From: Panagrolaimus kolymaensis
Lineage: Eukaryota; Nematoda; Chromadorea; Rhabditida; Panagrolaimidae
Direction of reading: 5' to 3'
Assembly: GCA_028622995.1 (NCBI GenBank)
Contig: JAJQJQ010000046.1
Location: 1,488,001-1,552,000 of the forward strand
DNA: 64,000 nucleotides
The position numbers and the translations under genes are program-made. The notes under the pieces were generated by a model. That model was not told the origin of the DNA, did no database searches, and saw only the letters and a list, made by a program, of their open reading frames with translations. Every line of letters starts with the position of its first letter. Positions within the stretch are counted from its first letter, which is position 1. Shown piece by piece: positions 35,601 through 48,741 of the stretch.

Positions 35601-38600
35601 GTCTCCTCTCTTTAAATCAAAAATGGTTGTTGTCTTCTTTCTTTAATCGGAAGGAAGGTGAAATAAAAAAGAAGAAGGGCATTCCCCAATTTTCTTGATT
35701 TTTCTAATGCGGGACGAAAAAAATCGAGAGAGAGAATTGAGAGATGACCCTTAATTTGTTTTCTGTTCTACAAATGAATGTCATTGCCATCGAGAAAGAA
35801 AAAAACGCCAGTGGTCATTAAATAAAAAATAGTGATGACAAAAGTTTTTTTTAGATAGATTTAATCAGAGTTTTCGAGTTGCACACAAAAATTTAAGTAC
35901 CTTCAAAAAAGTCTCGACTTCTTTAGCCATTTTTTATACATTAACGTACCTACGCAAACTTTTCGTTTGTGTTTTTAGTCTATCAACGTTCCTTCCATTC
36001 TTCCTCTCGCCTTCGATGTTCCTGTTCGTCTTTTCACGACGACTTAAAAAAGAATTTTTTTACAGTCAATTTAACTTAACTTTTTTTTCTTTCTTTATTC
36101 TTTCTTCCTGTATGAACAAAGTCACTCAACTCAACCTTTTCTTATTTTTTCATATAATCTTTTAAATAACCGTCTAATAACAGATTTACTTTTTCTTTTC
36201 TATTTTTTTTTCTTCAACTTAAACGATGATTAAAAAAAAATCAAGTTGAACCTCAAAAGAAAAATAATTTTTTTTCCGTTCATGCGTGTTCGTGCATCTT
36301 TGAAACCTGAATCATTTATTCATTTATTCTTCTCCTCTTTTTTTTCGAAAAGACCCTAACCGGAACCTTGAATCATCATTTTCCACAAAAAGGGATGGGT
36401 GTCGTCGTCCCTCTTCTGTATAACAAATTTATTTGTTTGACAACAATCAAACAAAAAACTTTATTTCTTTTCCCTTTAGGGGAAATGAATAATCAAGTAT
36501 GCAATAGCAAAAAAAAAGTGGCAGAGGCGTCGTAGAGGTAAATGCGGGGAAATGGTCAGTCAACGAGTGATGACTTTTTTTCGATCAAAGCCGGCTGGTT
36601 GAATGTTGCCTTTTTTTAGTGGTCGGCGTCGTCGTCACACACGCAAAAATAAATAAATATATGTATATTTTTGTATGCAAAATTTTTTCATGAACGCTGC
36701 TTGCTTTCTTTTTTTCCTTGATTTTTTTTTCTGTGCTCTCACCGGCTGGCGATGATAGAAAGGGAAAAAGAAGAAGGAATTGCATGTATGTGTACGTGTT
36801 TGCAGATGAAAAAACTTTTGCTCCAAAACTCACAACCATTTTTGGAATGTTAAATATATAAAACAACAAGTAACGTGTGCTGCATGTGCACCATTCTTCT
36901 GCCTGCCACTCGCAGAGCACACGCGTGCATGTATGTACAATCATCATCGCCATATTCACCACCACCAACAACGACGACGATATATTACTTCTTCGGTATT
37001 TTTTCTTTTTCTTCTTCCCCTTCCATAGTTTTATGACTTCTCTCTTCTCTCTTTCCTCTTCCATCAGTAGTAACATCAGAGCAAAATCAGCAACCACCGC
37101 CACCGCCATCATCAAACTTGCTTTTTTTTTTTTTGAGCCTCAGAATTTTTTAGAAGGAAAAGAAGAAATAAAATATAAGCGTTGAGAGGATTTACGGGGA
37201 ATAAAAAATAATAATAAAAAAAAAAACGAAGAAGAGGGAAAAAAGACTAAACAAAAAAAAAGTCGTCGTCGTGGTAGTTGTTGTTGTTGCGCTTCATGCA
37301 TACACATACATGTTTGGAATTATTATATATATTTAAAAAAAGCTTGATTTTGATTTTGATTTTTCTTTTTTTGGTATTATTTTGTTTATGAAATATTATT
37401 TATAAAATGTACTTACTACCTTTTTTTTTAAAATAATAATCAATTGTTGTTTTTTTTGGGGATAGTAAAAGTATTAATCTGCCAAAAAAAAAAAAATGGA
37501 GTAATACTTTTTTTTCTGTTAGTGAAAGTAGGTAAAAAAATAAATAAATTGAACTTTTGTTTTTAGTCTCGAAAAAAAATTATCGAGAGAGAGAGAAAAA
37601 AATGTTTCTGGTTGTTGTTAGAATTGAATGCCATCAGTGATAACAAACAATAGTGTTTTAAAGCTAATTAAAATTAATGTTAACAACACTCGCATATGCT
37701 TGTACTTTTTTTTATGATAGTAAATAAAATTGCTAAAATTATTGCCTATTTTTAATTACTATCATTTTGATGGCTTTTTTTTATTTGAGAAATTAAGCGT
37801 TAAATTACTGCTTTTTTCTTAAGCTTCTTCAAGTTACAGTTTTTTTTTTATAATTTTAAAATATGTTTGGAAATTATTTTTTCTGAGACTTTGATTAATT
37901 AATCAGAGTAATTAAAAAATTAAAATTATTGTCAAAAAATTTTTACTATCATTTTCAGAATTTGTTTAATGCAAGAACTCAATATTGGATTTATTCTTTT
38001 TTATTATTTCATAAAACTTTGAAAGGATTCTGAATATTGCGATAGTAAACACGTTTTGAAAATTATCGTTTACTTTTTGTTACTTTCATTCAACCAACTT
38101 TACTCTTCTCTCCCTCAAATTTTTTCTTCTTTAGATTCCTTCCCTAATTAATTTTTTTACTCCACATTTTTTTAACCAAACAACAACCATAACATTTTTT
38201 TTATGTATATGTTTCTTGTCTCCCTTGACATTTTTTTTATTTCACTCTTGTTTTCTACCTTCAAATAATTTTTTTTTATTATCCAAAAAGTTTTTTTCTT
38301 TATACGTGTTTATGTTTAGAAGAATTTTTTTTATTGATGCAACAACGCAGCAGCAATCAACCAACATAAATGGATGGATGGAGATAGATGGCTCCAATAT
38401 ATTATTGTTTGCCATTCTGTTGTCAAAGTCAAATAAGAAAAAGAAAGGTTGTTGTACAAAAACTGAAAACCTTGCAATAGTCTTTTTTCTTTCAGCTAAA
38501 ATTGAAGCAAGAGATAGTTGTTGTTGGCGGTTGTTGATAAGAGTTTCTTTTCCATTTCCAATCAAACAAAGTAAAGTAGTATTATCACTTTTTTTAATTT

Positions 38601-40459
38601 TAATATTGCGCGGCAATTTGTGAGGATGGAAAAAAGGAGTTCCTTTTTTTGAACATCAAAACCATATATTACTTTTTTTATTGAATCAAAAAAAATTATG
38701 GAATTGGAATGAAAAGTATGAGAACGAAAAGTAACTTCGAAGAAGCATGATTTTTAGTTTTTTTGGATCCAAATTATTCAATTTTATGATAGTAACAAAT
38801 TTCTTTGAATTATTGTTAAAATTTGATTACTATCCTTTTTTAGTCAAATCCAACGATTTCAATTAAGAATTTTAAAATTTGAAACAGTTTTTGATTTATT
38901 CGATATTTAAAATTCTTTCGTACGTGCAAAGTTCTATGTACTCAAAAGCTCAAGGAAAAAAGTTTGCACTGCACCCTAAAAAAAATGAATGGCGCCAGGG
39001 AATGTTTCAATTTCTTCTTTTTCTCGTTTTTTGTTGATAATAACTTTTACCACACCCCTTTATTGTAGCTAGCTAACTTTTCTTTATTTGAGGAGAATGC
39101 TTTGGGTTAAAAGGTTTTTTTTCATTTTAATTCTCACTTCGACTTCTCAAAAGTAATAACAACAAAAAATGGTTGAAAAATTCCAAAAAGCGGTGAAATG
39201 AAAAAAAGAGGGATGCTTTGTTGCCATTATCGTCTGCTACTTTTAAACCTTTCACTTTTGGCTGCTTTTTTCATATCGAAATTTTTTAAATTTGCTACGT
39301 TTTTAATTACCAAAAAAATATTGTACCATTTTTTAATGGAAAAAGATTGCGCAAAATTTGATTTATATTTTTAAAACAAAAATCAAAATCAAGAAGAAAA
39401 AAAGTTTTATAATATTTTTGTTTGTTGTTTTCTTCTTTCCTTCCACGTCTCTCATCTTCGTTTCCTTCTTCCATCACCGTTGTTGTTTCAATGCCATTTC
39501 TTCTTTTTTTCCCGTATTTTATTTTCTTGACTTGACGACGACTGCCCTTTTTTAAACATTGATTTTTCTTTTTTCCTTTTCCGTTTTGTTACTCCAAAAA
39601 CTTATTTTTCTTCTTCTTCATCTCGATCTTTTACGTTTGTTTGACTGTTTTCTCTCGGTTCCAAATGAGTTTTACAACAAAAGGGTTTTAATCATTCATA
39701 ACTTTTTTTTAAACAGGTGGTTGGCCATCCCAAATAAAAAAAACAATTATTTACGTTTTTTTTTGATTTTTCATTGCAAAAAAAAAAGGATGAGTTTTTT
39801 TTTTGGAGTCCCGCTTTTTAGAATCAAAAAATTAGAAAAAAGAAGAGAAGAAAAAAAAGGAAAAAAAGGTTTTGATTTTGACGCCCTTGGGCGCTGGAGC
39901 TGTTTTGCAGCAGCACTTCAAAAAATACATATAAAACATAAATTTATGAAATGTGTTACATTTTTTTAATATTTTGGTTTGTGTTGAAAAAGTTGCATCT
40001 CTCTCTTTCTCTCTGATTTTTTTTGTTATTAATTTAAACATACATTTTTATTTTTCCATCATCGTCGTTTTTAATTTTTAGTATCGGTTAAAAAAAGTTT
40101 GATTTTGCAATTTTGAAAAAAACATTGTTGTGGGTTTTTGGGCGTTGTCGTCTCTCGAACTCGATTTTTTTTTGATCGAGAAAATTTTTTAATTCGGTAA
40201 TTTTTTTGTTGGTGGTTTTGTAGTAATTTTTTTTTCATTTTTTGAAACGTATTGTTTCAATTGACCCAGTTAGCTATTTACTTGACCAAAAAATTAATTG
40301 ACGTGAAATATTATTTTTTTGATTTTTACTCGAAAGTTTAAATCCTAAAATCTTGTTTGTATTTAATGTTTCACATTTTTCGAATAATTTTAAATATTTA
40401 AATTTTTTCAGGTGATATTTCTCATACTTAAAAAAAAGGTTTCCATCTTTTTTTGAAAC
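29623..40459. promoter_or_regulatory. 10.8-kb gene-poor region upstream of the intermediate-filament gene
   Basis: No reading frame here shows family resemblance or sensible splice partners. The region is rich in long A and T runs, with GA/CT-rich stretches (for example near 36060-36110 and 37030-37090) and several CGTCGTCGT-type triplet runs (34740, 36620, 37261). A CAG acceptor-like site (TTTTTTCAG followed by GTGATATTTC, ending near 40412) lies about 50 bases before the first IF start codon, so a 5' UTR exon or a spliced leader may join there. Its placement suggests enhancers or non-coding first exons of the IF gene. That is inference, not shown. Confidence 0.4.
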
Positions 40460-43400
40460 ATGTCGGGCGATAACGGTTTTGAATATACCTCAGGTATTCA
40501 ACCTCGAGTTGCGGTTAAAACTACTACTCGCCAATCAGGCAGCTATGGCACTTCTCGAGGTGGCGGCGGTGGTGGTGGTAAGTGATATACTTTTTGCAAA
40601 TTAATTATAAAATTTATTAAATTTTCCATTCAAATAACTTTCAATTTGCAATTGAAGCATTAAATTGATTTTTTTAAATACAAAAAAAAGTTAAGGCGAT
40701 TTTATTTTTCGTAGACTTAGAAAAAGGAAAAAAAGGAGCGTGCAATTCCAAAATTGCACCTTTTTTGATTCAGGTGTATTTGCAATTTGGTCATCGTTTA
40801 TGACTCTTTCTTTTGGAGGTTATTATAAGAGATAGTTTATGAGGAGAAGAAGACAAAAAAAAAGCAACATTTTGATGAAAGCAAAGATGCAATAATTTGG
40901 AGACTTTTGGTGCCAAAGTGCGAAGCACAGTCATTCATGCTAAAATACAAACAATCGTCTAAATGAATTATTATTAATAAAATATGATAGTACATAATTA
41001 AAACCCTATGAGAAAGACAGGCGGATCCAAACATTTTTTATATTTTTTATTCTGAAACGTACTTCTTTAAGTTATTATTTTTAAAATCCTCTGACTCAAG
41101 CATATAAATCCAAAAATGATAAATAATCCCTTTCATGTTAAAAACAAAAGAAGGAAGAAGAGGTGTTGCAAGTGATTACAAGAGACTAAAACTCTGCACC
41201 TCTTTCTTTTTCTGAAGTCTTCAACTTCCAATCTTATCAATACCTACCACCTCCACTTTTTTGCCTAATCTCTTGGCATCATCATCGTTGCCAAAGACAA
41301 ATCAACATTAATCCTTCTTGAATCTACTAACCAATAAAAGCAAAACATAAAAAATTATAAAAAGGATAGCGTCAAACAAAAAAATTGCAACTTTTTATTA
41401 TATTTTTTTTTCTCCTGCGGCTGCATATTTTCCCGTTTCTATTTCGTTTTTTGTATTTTGTTTTCAATCCAGTTTACTTACTTACTTACCTTACTTCATC
41501 ATTCATCACAAAAAAAAATCCTTCCCGAAGCTTAAAGGTGACTGACTCAAAGAAAAAGATTTTTTATTCATAAGAGATTATTGTTTGTTGAGTGATTTTT
41601 CTTTTGCGGAAAAAAAATCTATAAACAACAAAAAAAAGAAAAAAGGAAAAGAAGAAGAAAATCCAAGTGACTCAGAAAAAAAAGAAGCTAATGAGAGAGT
41701 AAAAAAAAAGAAAGTAAGAGAGAGGAAGGAGGCTCAAGTTAAACATATGTTTTTTTTATTACAAATATATATTTTATTCATCTTGACTCTCATCATTTTC
41801 TGTCTGTAAAAGTTGTTTAATTTTATATATTAGCCTGTATTGTGATATCTTTTGGTTTTGTTGCTGGTGGGAAAAAAGGGTTTATTTTTTGTTTAAAAAA
41901 AAAATATATTTTAAATTAACTTTTTTGTTTGATTATAAAAAAATAATATAGTTATTATAATGGATTCCGGCTCACAAATTAATAATTATTCTCATTTATT
42001 ATCCGCTCGAGGGAGAAGTCATGGAGGTTGGTAAAACAAAAAAAAATAAATGCGTAAAAAAGCTAAAATTTATCTTAGCTTCAAGGACCCATACCAAAAC
42101 AATAAAATTTCCAGTAACTAGGACATAAAAATTCATAAATTTTAAAATTCTTTAATTTTTTTCCATAAACCATTTATTTATTTATTCTTTTTTTAAAGGA
42201 CGTGTTCTTAAAATGGTAACTGAAATGGGTTCATCATCGGTTGGTGGAATTTCTCCTGCATTATCAGCCAATGCAGCTAAATCATTCCTTGAAGCAACGG
42301 ATAAAGAAAAGAAAACTATGCAAGGATTGAATGATCGACTTGGAAATTATATTGATCGAGTTAAAAAACTTGAAGAACAAAATCGTAAACTTGTTTCCGA
42401 ACTTGAAGATTTACGTGGTCGATGGGGAAAAGATACATCTGAAATTAAGGTTTGTGGGTTCTTTGCCATTATGAGCTGCTTTAAAAATTTTGTTAAAAAA
42501 CGTTTGAGATAATTTTTTAAATTTCACTTATAAGCATTTTTTTGTTGCTTTAATATAATTTTTTTCTTTTCTTCAATTTTCTGATGTTAAGAAGAAGAAG
42601 CACCTTTCTGGCGTCTAAAAAAGCGGTTTGACAAACAAAAAAAAACGAACAAAAAAAAGAAGGATTGCCATTATCGTTTTTTTACAACCCTTTATTGTCC
42701 TTTAAAAAAATGGAGGAAAAATCTTTTTTTAATTACATTAAATTAAATGCATGCGGAAAAATAAAACTAATAATAAGCAAGCAATTAAATCATACAAAAA
42801 TGAGATTTAATTTTTTGACTTTTTTGCAACGAAAAATGATAGTAACTTAAATTTTTGAAAACTATTACTATCATTAATTGAATTTTTTATTTAAAAAATT
42901 TTTTTGATGGCAGAGAAAATAAATAAGCTTTATTATTATATTTTTTATAGATTAAATATGCTGATAGTCTTTCTGATGCTCGCAAAGACATTGATAATGC
43001 TGCAAGACAAAAAGCTGAAATTGATGTTAAAGTTGCTCGTCTTAGAGATGATTTAAGTGAATATCGATCTCGGTAAGCTTTTGACTATTTTTTGTTTATT
43101 CATTATATTTTTTTGCAACTTCTCTTTGTAAAAGTTATTGACAAAGCATGAATGAAATGAAAATGAACGCATCCTTTCATTCTTCTGGAGTTTCGATGTT
43201 TGAAGAGAGATATTTTTTTGCGGAGGAGAAAAAAGAAGAAAAAAATGACTGAGAAAAATGCTTGACTTTTTATTTTATTATCAAAAAGCTAAATAAATTA
43301 AAGCAAGGAGTAAAAAAGTGCAGAAAAGGCAACAAAAAAAAAACAGCCTCGGTAAAAATATTTTTTTGAGATAAGCATTGAGTTCCAAAAAAATTCTTTA

Positions 43401-46400
43401 AATACTTTGCATACTTTTTTTATTTATACCCTTTCTTTGAATTAATCAGACAGCAATTTTTTTGCTGTTTTAACTCTCTGATAAGATTTTTTTTCTTCGT
43501 TCGTTTGTTTTTTACGTTTCCAACGACAGCCATAAAAAAAAATCAAAAGAAAAAAACGAACACTTTTTTTTCTTCTCAAGGCTCTTCAATTTCAACAATT
43601 CTGAAGGAGGCTGGCTCTTCTCTCTTGAAAAAAAAGAAGAAGGGTTCTTTTGACAAATTATACAGTTTACGTTTGCAAACAAATAAAAAAAAAACTAACG
43701 TCAAAGATGAAAATGTAAAAAAGAAGAAAAAAACACTTAAAAAATAAATAAATAAGATGAAACCATCAATTTATATTTTTTCTTTTTACTTCGGAAGTCA
43801 AGGTCAAGGATTTTTTTAATTTGTGACCAATCAAATAATTTTAAAGAAACCACTTTTTTGATTGTACGTTTTTTACTGGAATTTTTCTTTTGCTTTGATC
43901 AAAAAAAATAATTTTGTACAAATCTTTGATTTTTTAAACTTTTGAATGATCAAATAAGATGAATCTCCGAAAAAAAATTAATTAAAGTAAAATTGAATCC
44001 TCAAAAATGAAGGATGAGTAATTGAAAGTCATTAAAAACCCATTTTTGCGGCATTCTTTCTTTTGAAAGATACTTTTTTTGTTTTTTAATGAGTAAAATC
44101 TTTCTTTCTTTCAAAACAAAAAAAACGTAAAAAAACAAAACAAAAAATTTTATGAGAGCAGCGAAAATGCAAAAAAAATAAAACTGGTTTCTAAATGAAA
44201 ATGTAATACTTCTATGTAGAAATTGAGGAAATGAAACGAAAAAATAAAAGAAAAAACACTTTCTTTTGTGATGATTCAATTCCTTAATGCAAACTTTAAA
44301 AAGAGGATTACTCACACATCTAAGTACTCTAAAATGTTTTGCAAATTACATACAAGTTGCAAACTAAGATTTTTTATCTAAAAATTGACACAAATAAAAA
44401 AATTAATAAAAATTAAGGAAATACTAACATAAGAAAATTACGAAGATATTCAACACGAAAAATTATAAAAGTTTTATTTTACATTTAAAGAAACAAACAT
44501 TTTCTGTAAAACCAAATTTTTATGATATCAATTTTTTAGCTACGAAGATATCCAACATCGCCGAGATGGAGATAAAGAAAAAATAGCTCAATGGACTAAT
44601 GCCATCGCGGATGCTCAATCAGAATTGGAAATGCTTCGAGCTCGTTGGAAGCAACTCACCGATGAAGAAAAGCGCCTTAATAACGATAATTCACGTTTAT
44701 GGGAAGAACTCACTAAAGCCCGAAATGATTTGGATGAAGAAACTCTTGGACGCATTGATTTCCAAAATCAAGTTCAAACCCTTATGGAAGAACTTGAATT
44801 CCTTCGTCGGGTTCATGAACAAGAAGTTAAAGAACTTCAAGCCCTTCTTGCTCAAGCTCCAGCAGATACTCGAGAATTCTTCAAAAATGAACTTGCCCTT
44901 GCTATTCGTGATATCAAAGATGAATATGATTACATCGCTCAACAAGGTCGTCAAGATATGGAAAGCTTCTATAAACTCAAAGTAAGTCAAAGAGGCAATT
45001 TCCTTTCAGTGAGATTCAAAACTAAAATATTTGAAGCAAGGAAACCCGCAAAATCGATTTGCAAAGTTTTTGTTTTACGGAAAAAAAGATCGATGGTTTG
45101 AATCCTTTTCGAAGCAACTTTTTTCTTTTATCAATATTTTTCCATAAAAAAAACACAAACACACGTAAAAAACTGTTCGACCATAAACGCGACAAAAAAA
45201 TAATAAGGCGATTTCATTTATATAAAAAAAACTTTCACATTTTTTTTTCTCTTGTTGTTGACTTAAATGCTAAAAAACCTCCATTTTTTTGTAAAAAAAA
45301 GTTTTTTACGTTTAAAAAAAACAGTAACATTTAACTTTTCAATCCATTAATTAATTTTTTTTAGGTTAGCGAAGTTCAAGGCAACGCTAATCGTTCCGCA
45401 ATGGAATCAAATTATCAACGAGAAGAAGTTCGAAGAATGCGAGATAATATTGGAGATCTTCGAAATAAATTGGGTGATCTTGAAACTAAGAATGCCCAAC
45501 TTGAAAAAGAAGTTCAAAATCTTAATTATCAACTTAATGATGATCAACGACAATACGAACAAGCCCTTAATGAACGGGATGCAACTTTGCGTCGTATGAA
45601 AGAAGAATGCCAATCATTGGTTGCTGAACTTCAAGCTCTTCTTGATACCAAACAAATGCTTGATGCTGAAATTGCCATTTATCGTAAAATGCTTGAAGGT
45701 GAAGAGAGTCGGTAAGTAAAAGTACATATATACAAAAAAAAATGCAACCATAAAAGCTATTATTGATTAGCTGCTTTTGGATTCAAAAAATTTGCATATA
45801 TTACAAAATTGTATTTATTTACCTTTAATTTTTTTTTACAGTGTTGGACTCCGACAAATGGTTGAACAAGTTGTTAAAACTCATTCCCTTCAACAACAAG
45901 AAGATACCGATTCAACTCGAAATGTTCGAGGTGAAGTTCAAACTAAAACTACTTTCCAACGTTCTGCAAAAGGAAACATTACTATTAGCGAATGTGAACC
46001 AAATGGTAAATTTATTACCCTTGAAAATACTCATCGTAGCAAAGATGAAGATATTAGTGGATGTAAAATTAAGCGAAAACTTGATACTCGTGCTGAAATT
46101 ACTTATACCATTCCTGCTGGAATTACTCTTAAAGCTGGACGATCCACTAAGGTTAGTAAATAAAAAACGTCTAAAAATGAACGAAAGTAATAAAATTTTA
46201 ACAATACTTTATAAAATTTGGTTACTATCATATTTTTTGTTTCAAAATTAAAAATCTTCAAAATTACTAAAATGGTTAATATTTTTAGATTTTTGCCCGC
46301 GGACAAGGTGGAGCCAGTAATCCTCCAGAATCTCTTGTAAATGAAGCAGAAAATACTTGGGGCGTTGGTGGAAATGTTGTCACTACTTTCACCAACCGCG

Positions 46401-46453
46401 ATGGAGAAGAACGTGCAACACATACACAAAAAACAACTCAAATTGGTCAATAA
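40460..46453 (+). CDS. ifb-1: cytoplasmic intermediate filament protein, two alternative first exons
   Basis: Structural filament protein, typically in epidermal attachment structures. Exons for form A: 40460-40577, 42199-42449, 42951-43072, 44540-44981, 45365-45711, 45842-46151 and 46289-46453; 584 residues. Form B starts at 41960-42026 and joins the same second exon; 567 residues. Form A's head (MSGDNGFEYTSGIQPRVAVK) ends in a Gly run. The rod has LGNYIDRVKKLEEQNRKL at coil 1A and MLDAEIAIYRKMLEGEESR at the coil 2 end. The tail (ISECEPNGKFITLENT, then the ARGQGG region and WGVGGNVVTTF) is the lamin-type Ig fold that nematode filaments keep. The two-promoter layout fits ifb-1, but assignment to ifb-1 rather than an ifa gene is from memory. 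Intron 3 (43073-44539) holds only low-complexity sequence. Confidence 0.95.
41960..42026 (+). CDS. ifb-1: alternative first exon (form B) of the intermediate-filament gene
   Basis: ATG at 41960 opens 22 codons (MDSGSQINNYSHLLSARG...), ending in phase 1 before a GTTGGT donor. This is the same phase as the upstream first exon (40460-40577, GTAAGT donor). Both would complete a Gly codon with the first two bases of the exon at 42199. Its head lacks the Gly run of form A. Confidence 0.7.
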
Positions 46454-47865
46454 ATAAAAAATTAATATCTATCAAGAAAAAAATTGAAATATGACCAAAA
46501 TTTTGTTTTTGTTTTTTATGATTTTATTTTTACTTTGCTATTGCATTCATTCATTTTCACTGTTTCTTCTTCTTCGTCAATCCTATTAAAAAAAATTTTC
46601 TTCGCTCAAAAATATTATTTACTTTTTTTAAAAACATCAGTTCATCACTGTCGTTGGTTGTTTTAGAAAAAAGTTTAAAAATTATTAAAAAAAAAAGAAT
46701 ATTATCCTTCAAAAAATTTTACTGCCTTTTTTATGTAAAAGAAAAAGAAAAAAATGACACTATTTTTGAATTTTTATTTTTCTTGCATTCTTAACTTTTC
46801 TTTTATTTGCTAAATTTTTGCTTAATTTCTTTTCTGTCTTCTAAGATTGCTTTTCTTAAATGCGAGACCAAAATTTTTCTTTAAAAATCCCTATTTTTAT
46901 TTCTAAAACTACTTTCTTCTTCTTTTTTTTTTGAGCTGCCATTGACCTTATTAAAAATAAAACTACTTTAAAAAATTTCGATTATTTTTCTCTTTTTTTG
47001 TATCTTAGATTTTTTCAAATACTTATTTTGTCCACTTATTTCTTTTTTCACCTTGATTTTGTGATTCCAGTTTAGCAGCCGCCGCCCGTATATCCATCGA
47101 AAGAAAAAAAAAATATTGATGCTTTTTTTTATGATTTTAGCGTGTTTCTCTTATTTCATAAATTTTTAATAAATGATTTTCTATTTGCAAATCTTTTTAA
47201 TTGAGTTAAATAAAAGTGTAAACCAAAAAAAACCTTTATAATTATTTTTTTTTGCAAATAAAAAAATTTGAAGAAAAAAGGGAAAAAAGAAATAAAAAGA
47301 AATGAAAATTAACTTTTTTTTTTGTGGAATTTTTTTAAAATTTAATTAATTTATTCATCATTCATCTTCTTTGTATTTCATGCATGGATTTATATTAATT
47401 TTGAAGGCATCATCCATGGGTTCATACGTTTCTTTCACCATCTTTTTTAAACCTAATTGAAAATAACTTTGGACTATAAGGATAATTTCCTGGAGATTCC
47501 ATTGAAATAAAAACATTCATCCTTCCAACAGAGTTTGAAGATTTTGGAATTTCCTCTTTAAAATTTATGGTTGGTTAATGATAAGTTATGAGTGGTCGCA
47601 TCCTTTTTTTAAAATTAACGATTTCGAATAAGAAAATTTAAACTCCTGAGCCACCCTACTCATTAATGATCTAACTTCAAGTACATTTTTTGTAAAAAAA
47701 ATCGATAATTGAATTGTTTGCAAATTTTTATTTTTAAATTAAAGCTGCCACAAATTATAACATAAAAATGGATTAGAAAGTAATTAGCTAAATTATATAT
47801 ATTTAAAAGACACTAAAGCTTTCACAGACATAAACAACAACGATAAAATTGAATTGAATCGATTA
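46454..47865. other. 3' flank of the intermediate-filament gene, no gene seen
   Basis: AT-rich sequence with long T runs, likely including the 3' UTR. A short stretch near 47400-47660 (for example TTCCTGGAGATTCCATTGAAATAAAAACATTCAT, antisense) resembles part of the GT10 first exon at 52474-52944 and may be a relic. That is weak. Confidence 0.4.
47490..47560 (-). pseudogene. possible fragment of a GT10-like first exon
   Basis: The plus strand near 47488-47522 (containing GGAGATTCCATTGAAATAAA and ACATTCATCC) resembles the plus strand around 52615-52655 in the GT10 gene (GATGATTCAATTGAAATAAA and GCATTCATTG). In the coding sense this is the NxFISIESxG segment. Only tens of bases are alike, with no open frame. 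It may be a decayed duplicate from the nearby cluster. Confidence 0.3.
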
Positions 47866-48122
47866 TTAGCATTTACAAGTGCAATCCGCCCAATTACATC
47901 CGCCACTTGTATAACCATTTCCAAGTGCAAGACAATGGGCATTACAATCGCCGGGATTTAATGGGCATCCAAATAACCAACCTACTCCAGTATCAGTACC
48001 GGGTGTGCAACTGAAAATATAAAAACTAAATAATTTAAAGCTATAAATATTTTTCACCTTGCATCGATTTGGGTAAAGGCAACGGCGAAAATGAACAAAA
48101 GACAAAGGATTGCAACTTTCAT
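47866..48122 (-). CDS. small secreted defensin-like cysteine-rich peptide
   Basis: Exons 48122-48058 and 48010-47866; 69 residues. The first exon is a signal peptide (MKVAILCLLFIFAVAFTQIDA). The mature part has cysteines in the order SC, GC, DC-NAHC, GGC, DC and TCKC, that is C...C...CXXXC...C...CXC with NAHC and SGGC. This is the pattern of invertebrate CS-alpha-beta defensins, where CXXXC forms the helix and C..CXC the strands. It probably acts as a host antimicrobial peptide secreted by epidermis or gut; that is inference from the fold pattern. It lies next to a cluster of surface-glycan genes on the same strand. Eight cysteines are visible in the mature part, so one extra disulphide or a free pair is likely compared with the six-cysteine forms. 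Confidence 0.8.
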
Positions 48123-48741
48123 GATTTGATGAATGATAAATTAATTAATAAATTTGGCTTTCTGAAACTTTTATTTTTTAAATATCAAAGTTTTTGCTAA
48201 TAATCTAAAAAACGGAAATAATAATGAGAAGCGCCTTTGTTGTATTCTTCGAATGATACATTTTGGAAAAATTCAGGCTTCTTTTATATGGAACATTTTG
48301 GTGATTGAACATTGTATTTTGTTTGCTCAAAATTATATTACTATAAATTTTTTTTTATTGTTTAAATAAATTTTTGCACAAATAATAAGCAATTAAATTT
48401 TGGAACAATGGTTAAAACCAAAAAAATATTATTTATTGTTTGAACCTTTCAATATTTAGAAAAAGGCGGCTACAAACAAATCGTTTGTTGAATATATTTA
48501 TTTTCCACCCTAATTGGTGTTTGTTTAATTTTAAGATAAATATTTTTATAATTTTTTCCATATCCATAAAAATGAAATTTTAATTCCGACCCATGTATTT
48601 GTTTATTCAGCCCACAACTTTAATACATTAAAAATTTGCAAAGAAAAAAACAATCAAATTTTTAATAAAAATATTTACACTTGAAACATTCGTACCATCA
48701 AGTACCAGCCACCATTAAAATTAATTTTAATATTTACAAAA
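48123..48741. other. intergenic, no gene seen
   Basis: Promoter side of the defensin-like gene. A TATATAAAAG-like word (about 48280-48290, minus strand) lies 160 bases upstream of its ATG. Otherwise AT-rich. Confidence 0.4.

Noticed and set aside
36585..37115. long minus-strand frame of 176 codons
   Set aside because: Composition follows local triplet and homopolymer runs; overlapping frames on both strands are equally open and no domain is visible.
43505..43747. 80-codon frame in intron 3 of the intermediate-filament gene
   Set aside because: Lys/Thr/Ser low complexity from A runs, lying wholly inside an intron and joined to no exon.
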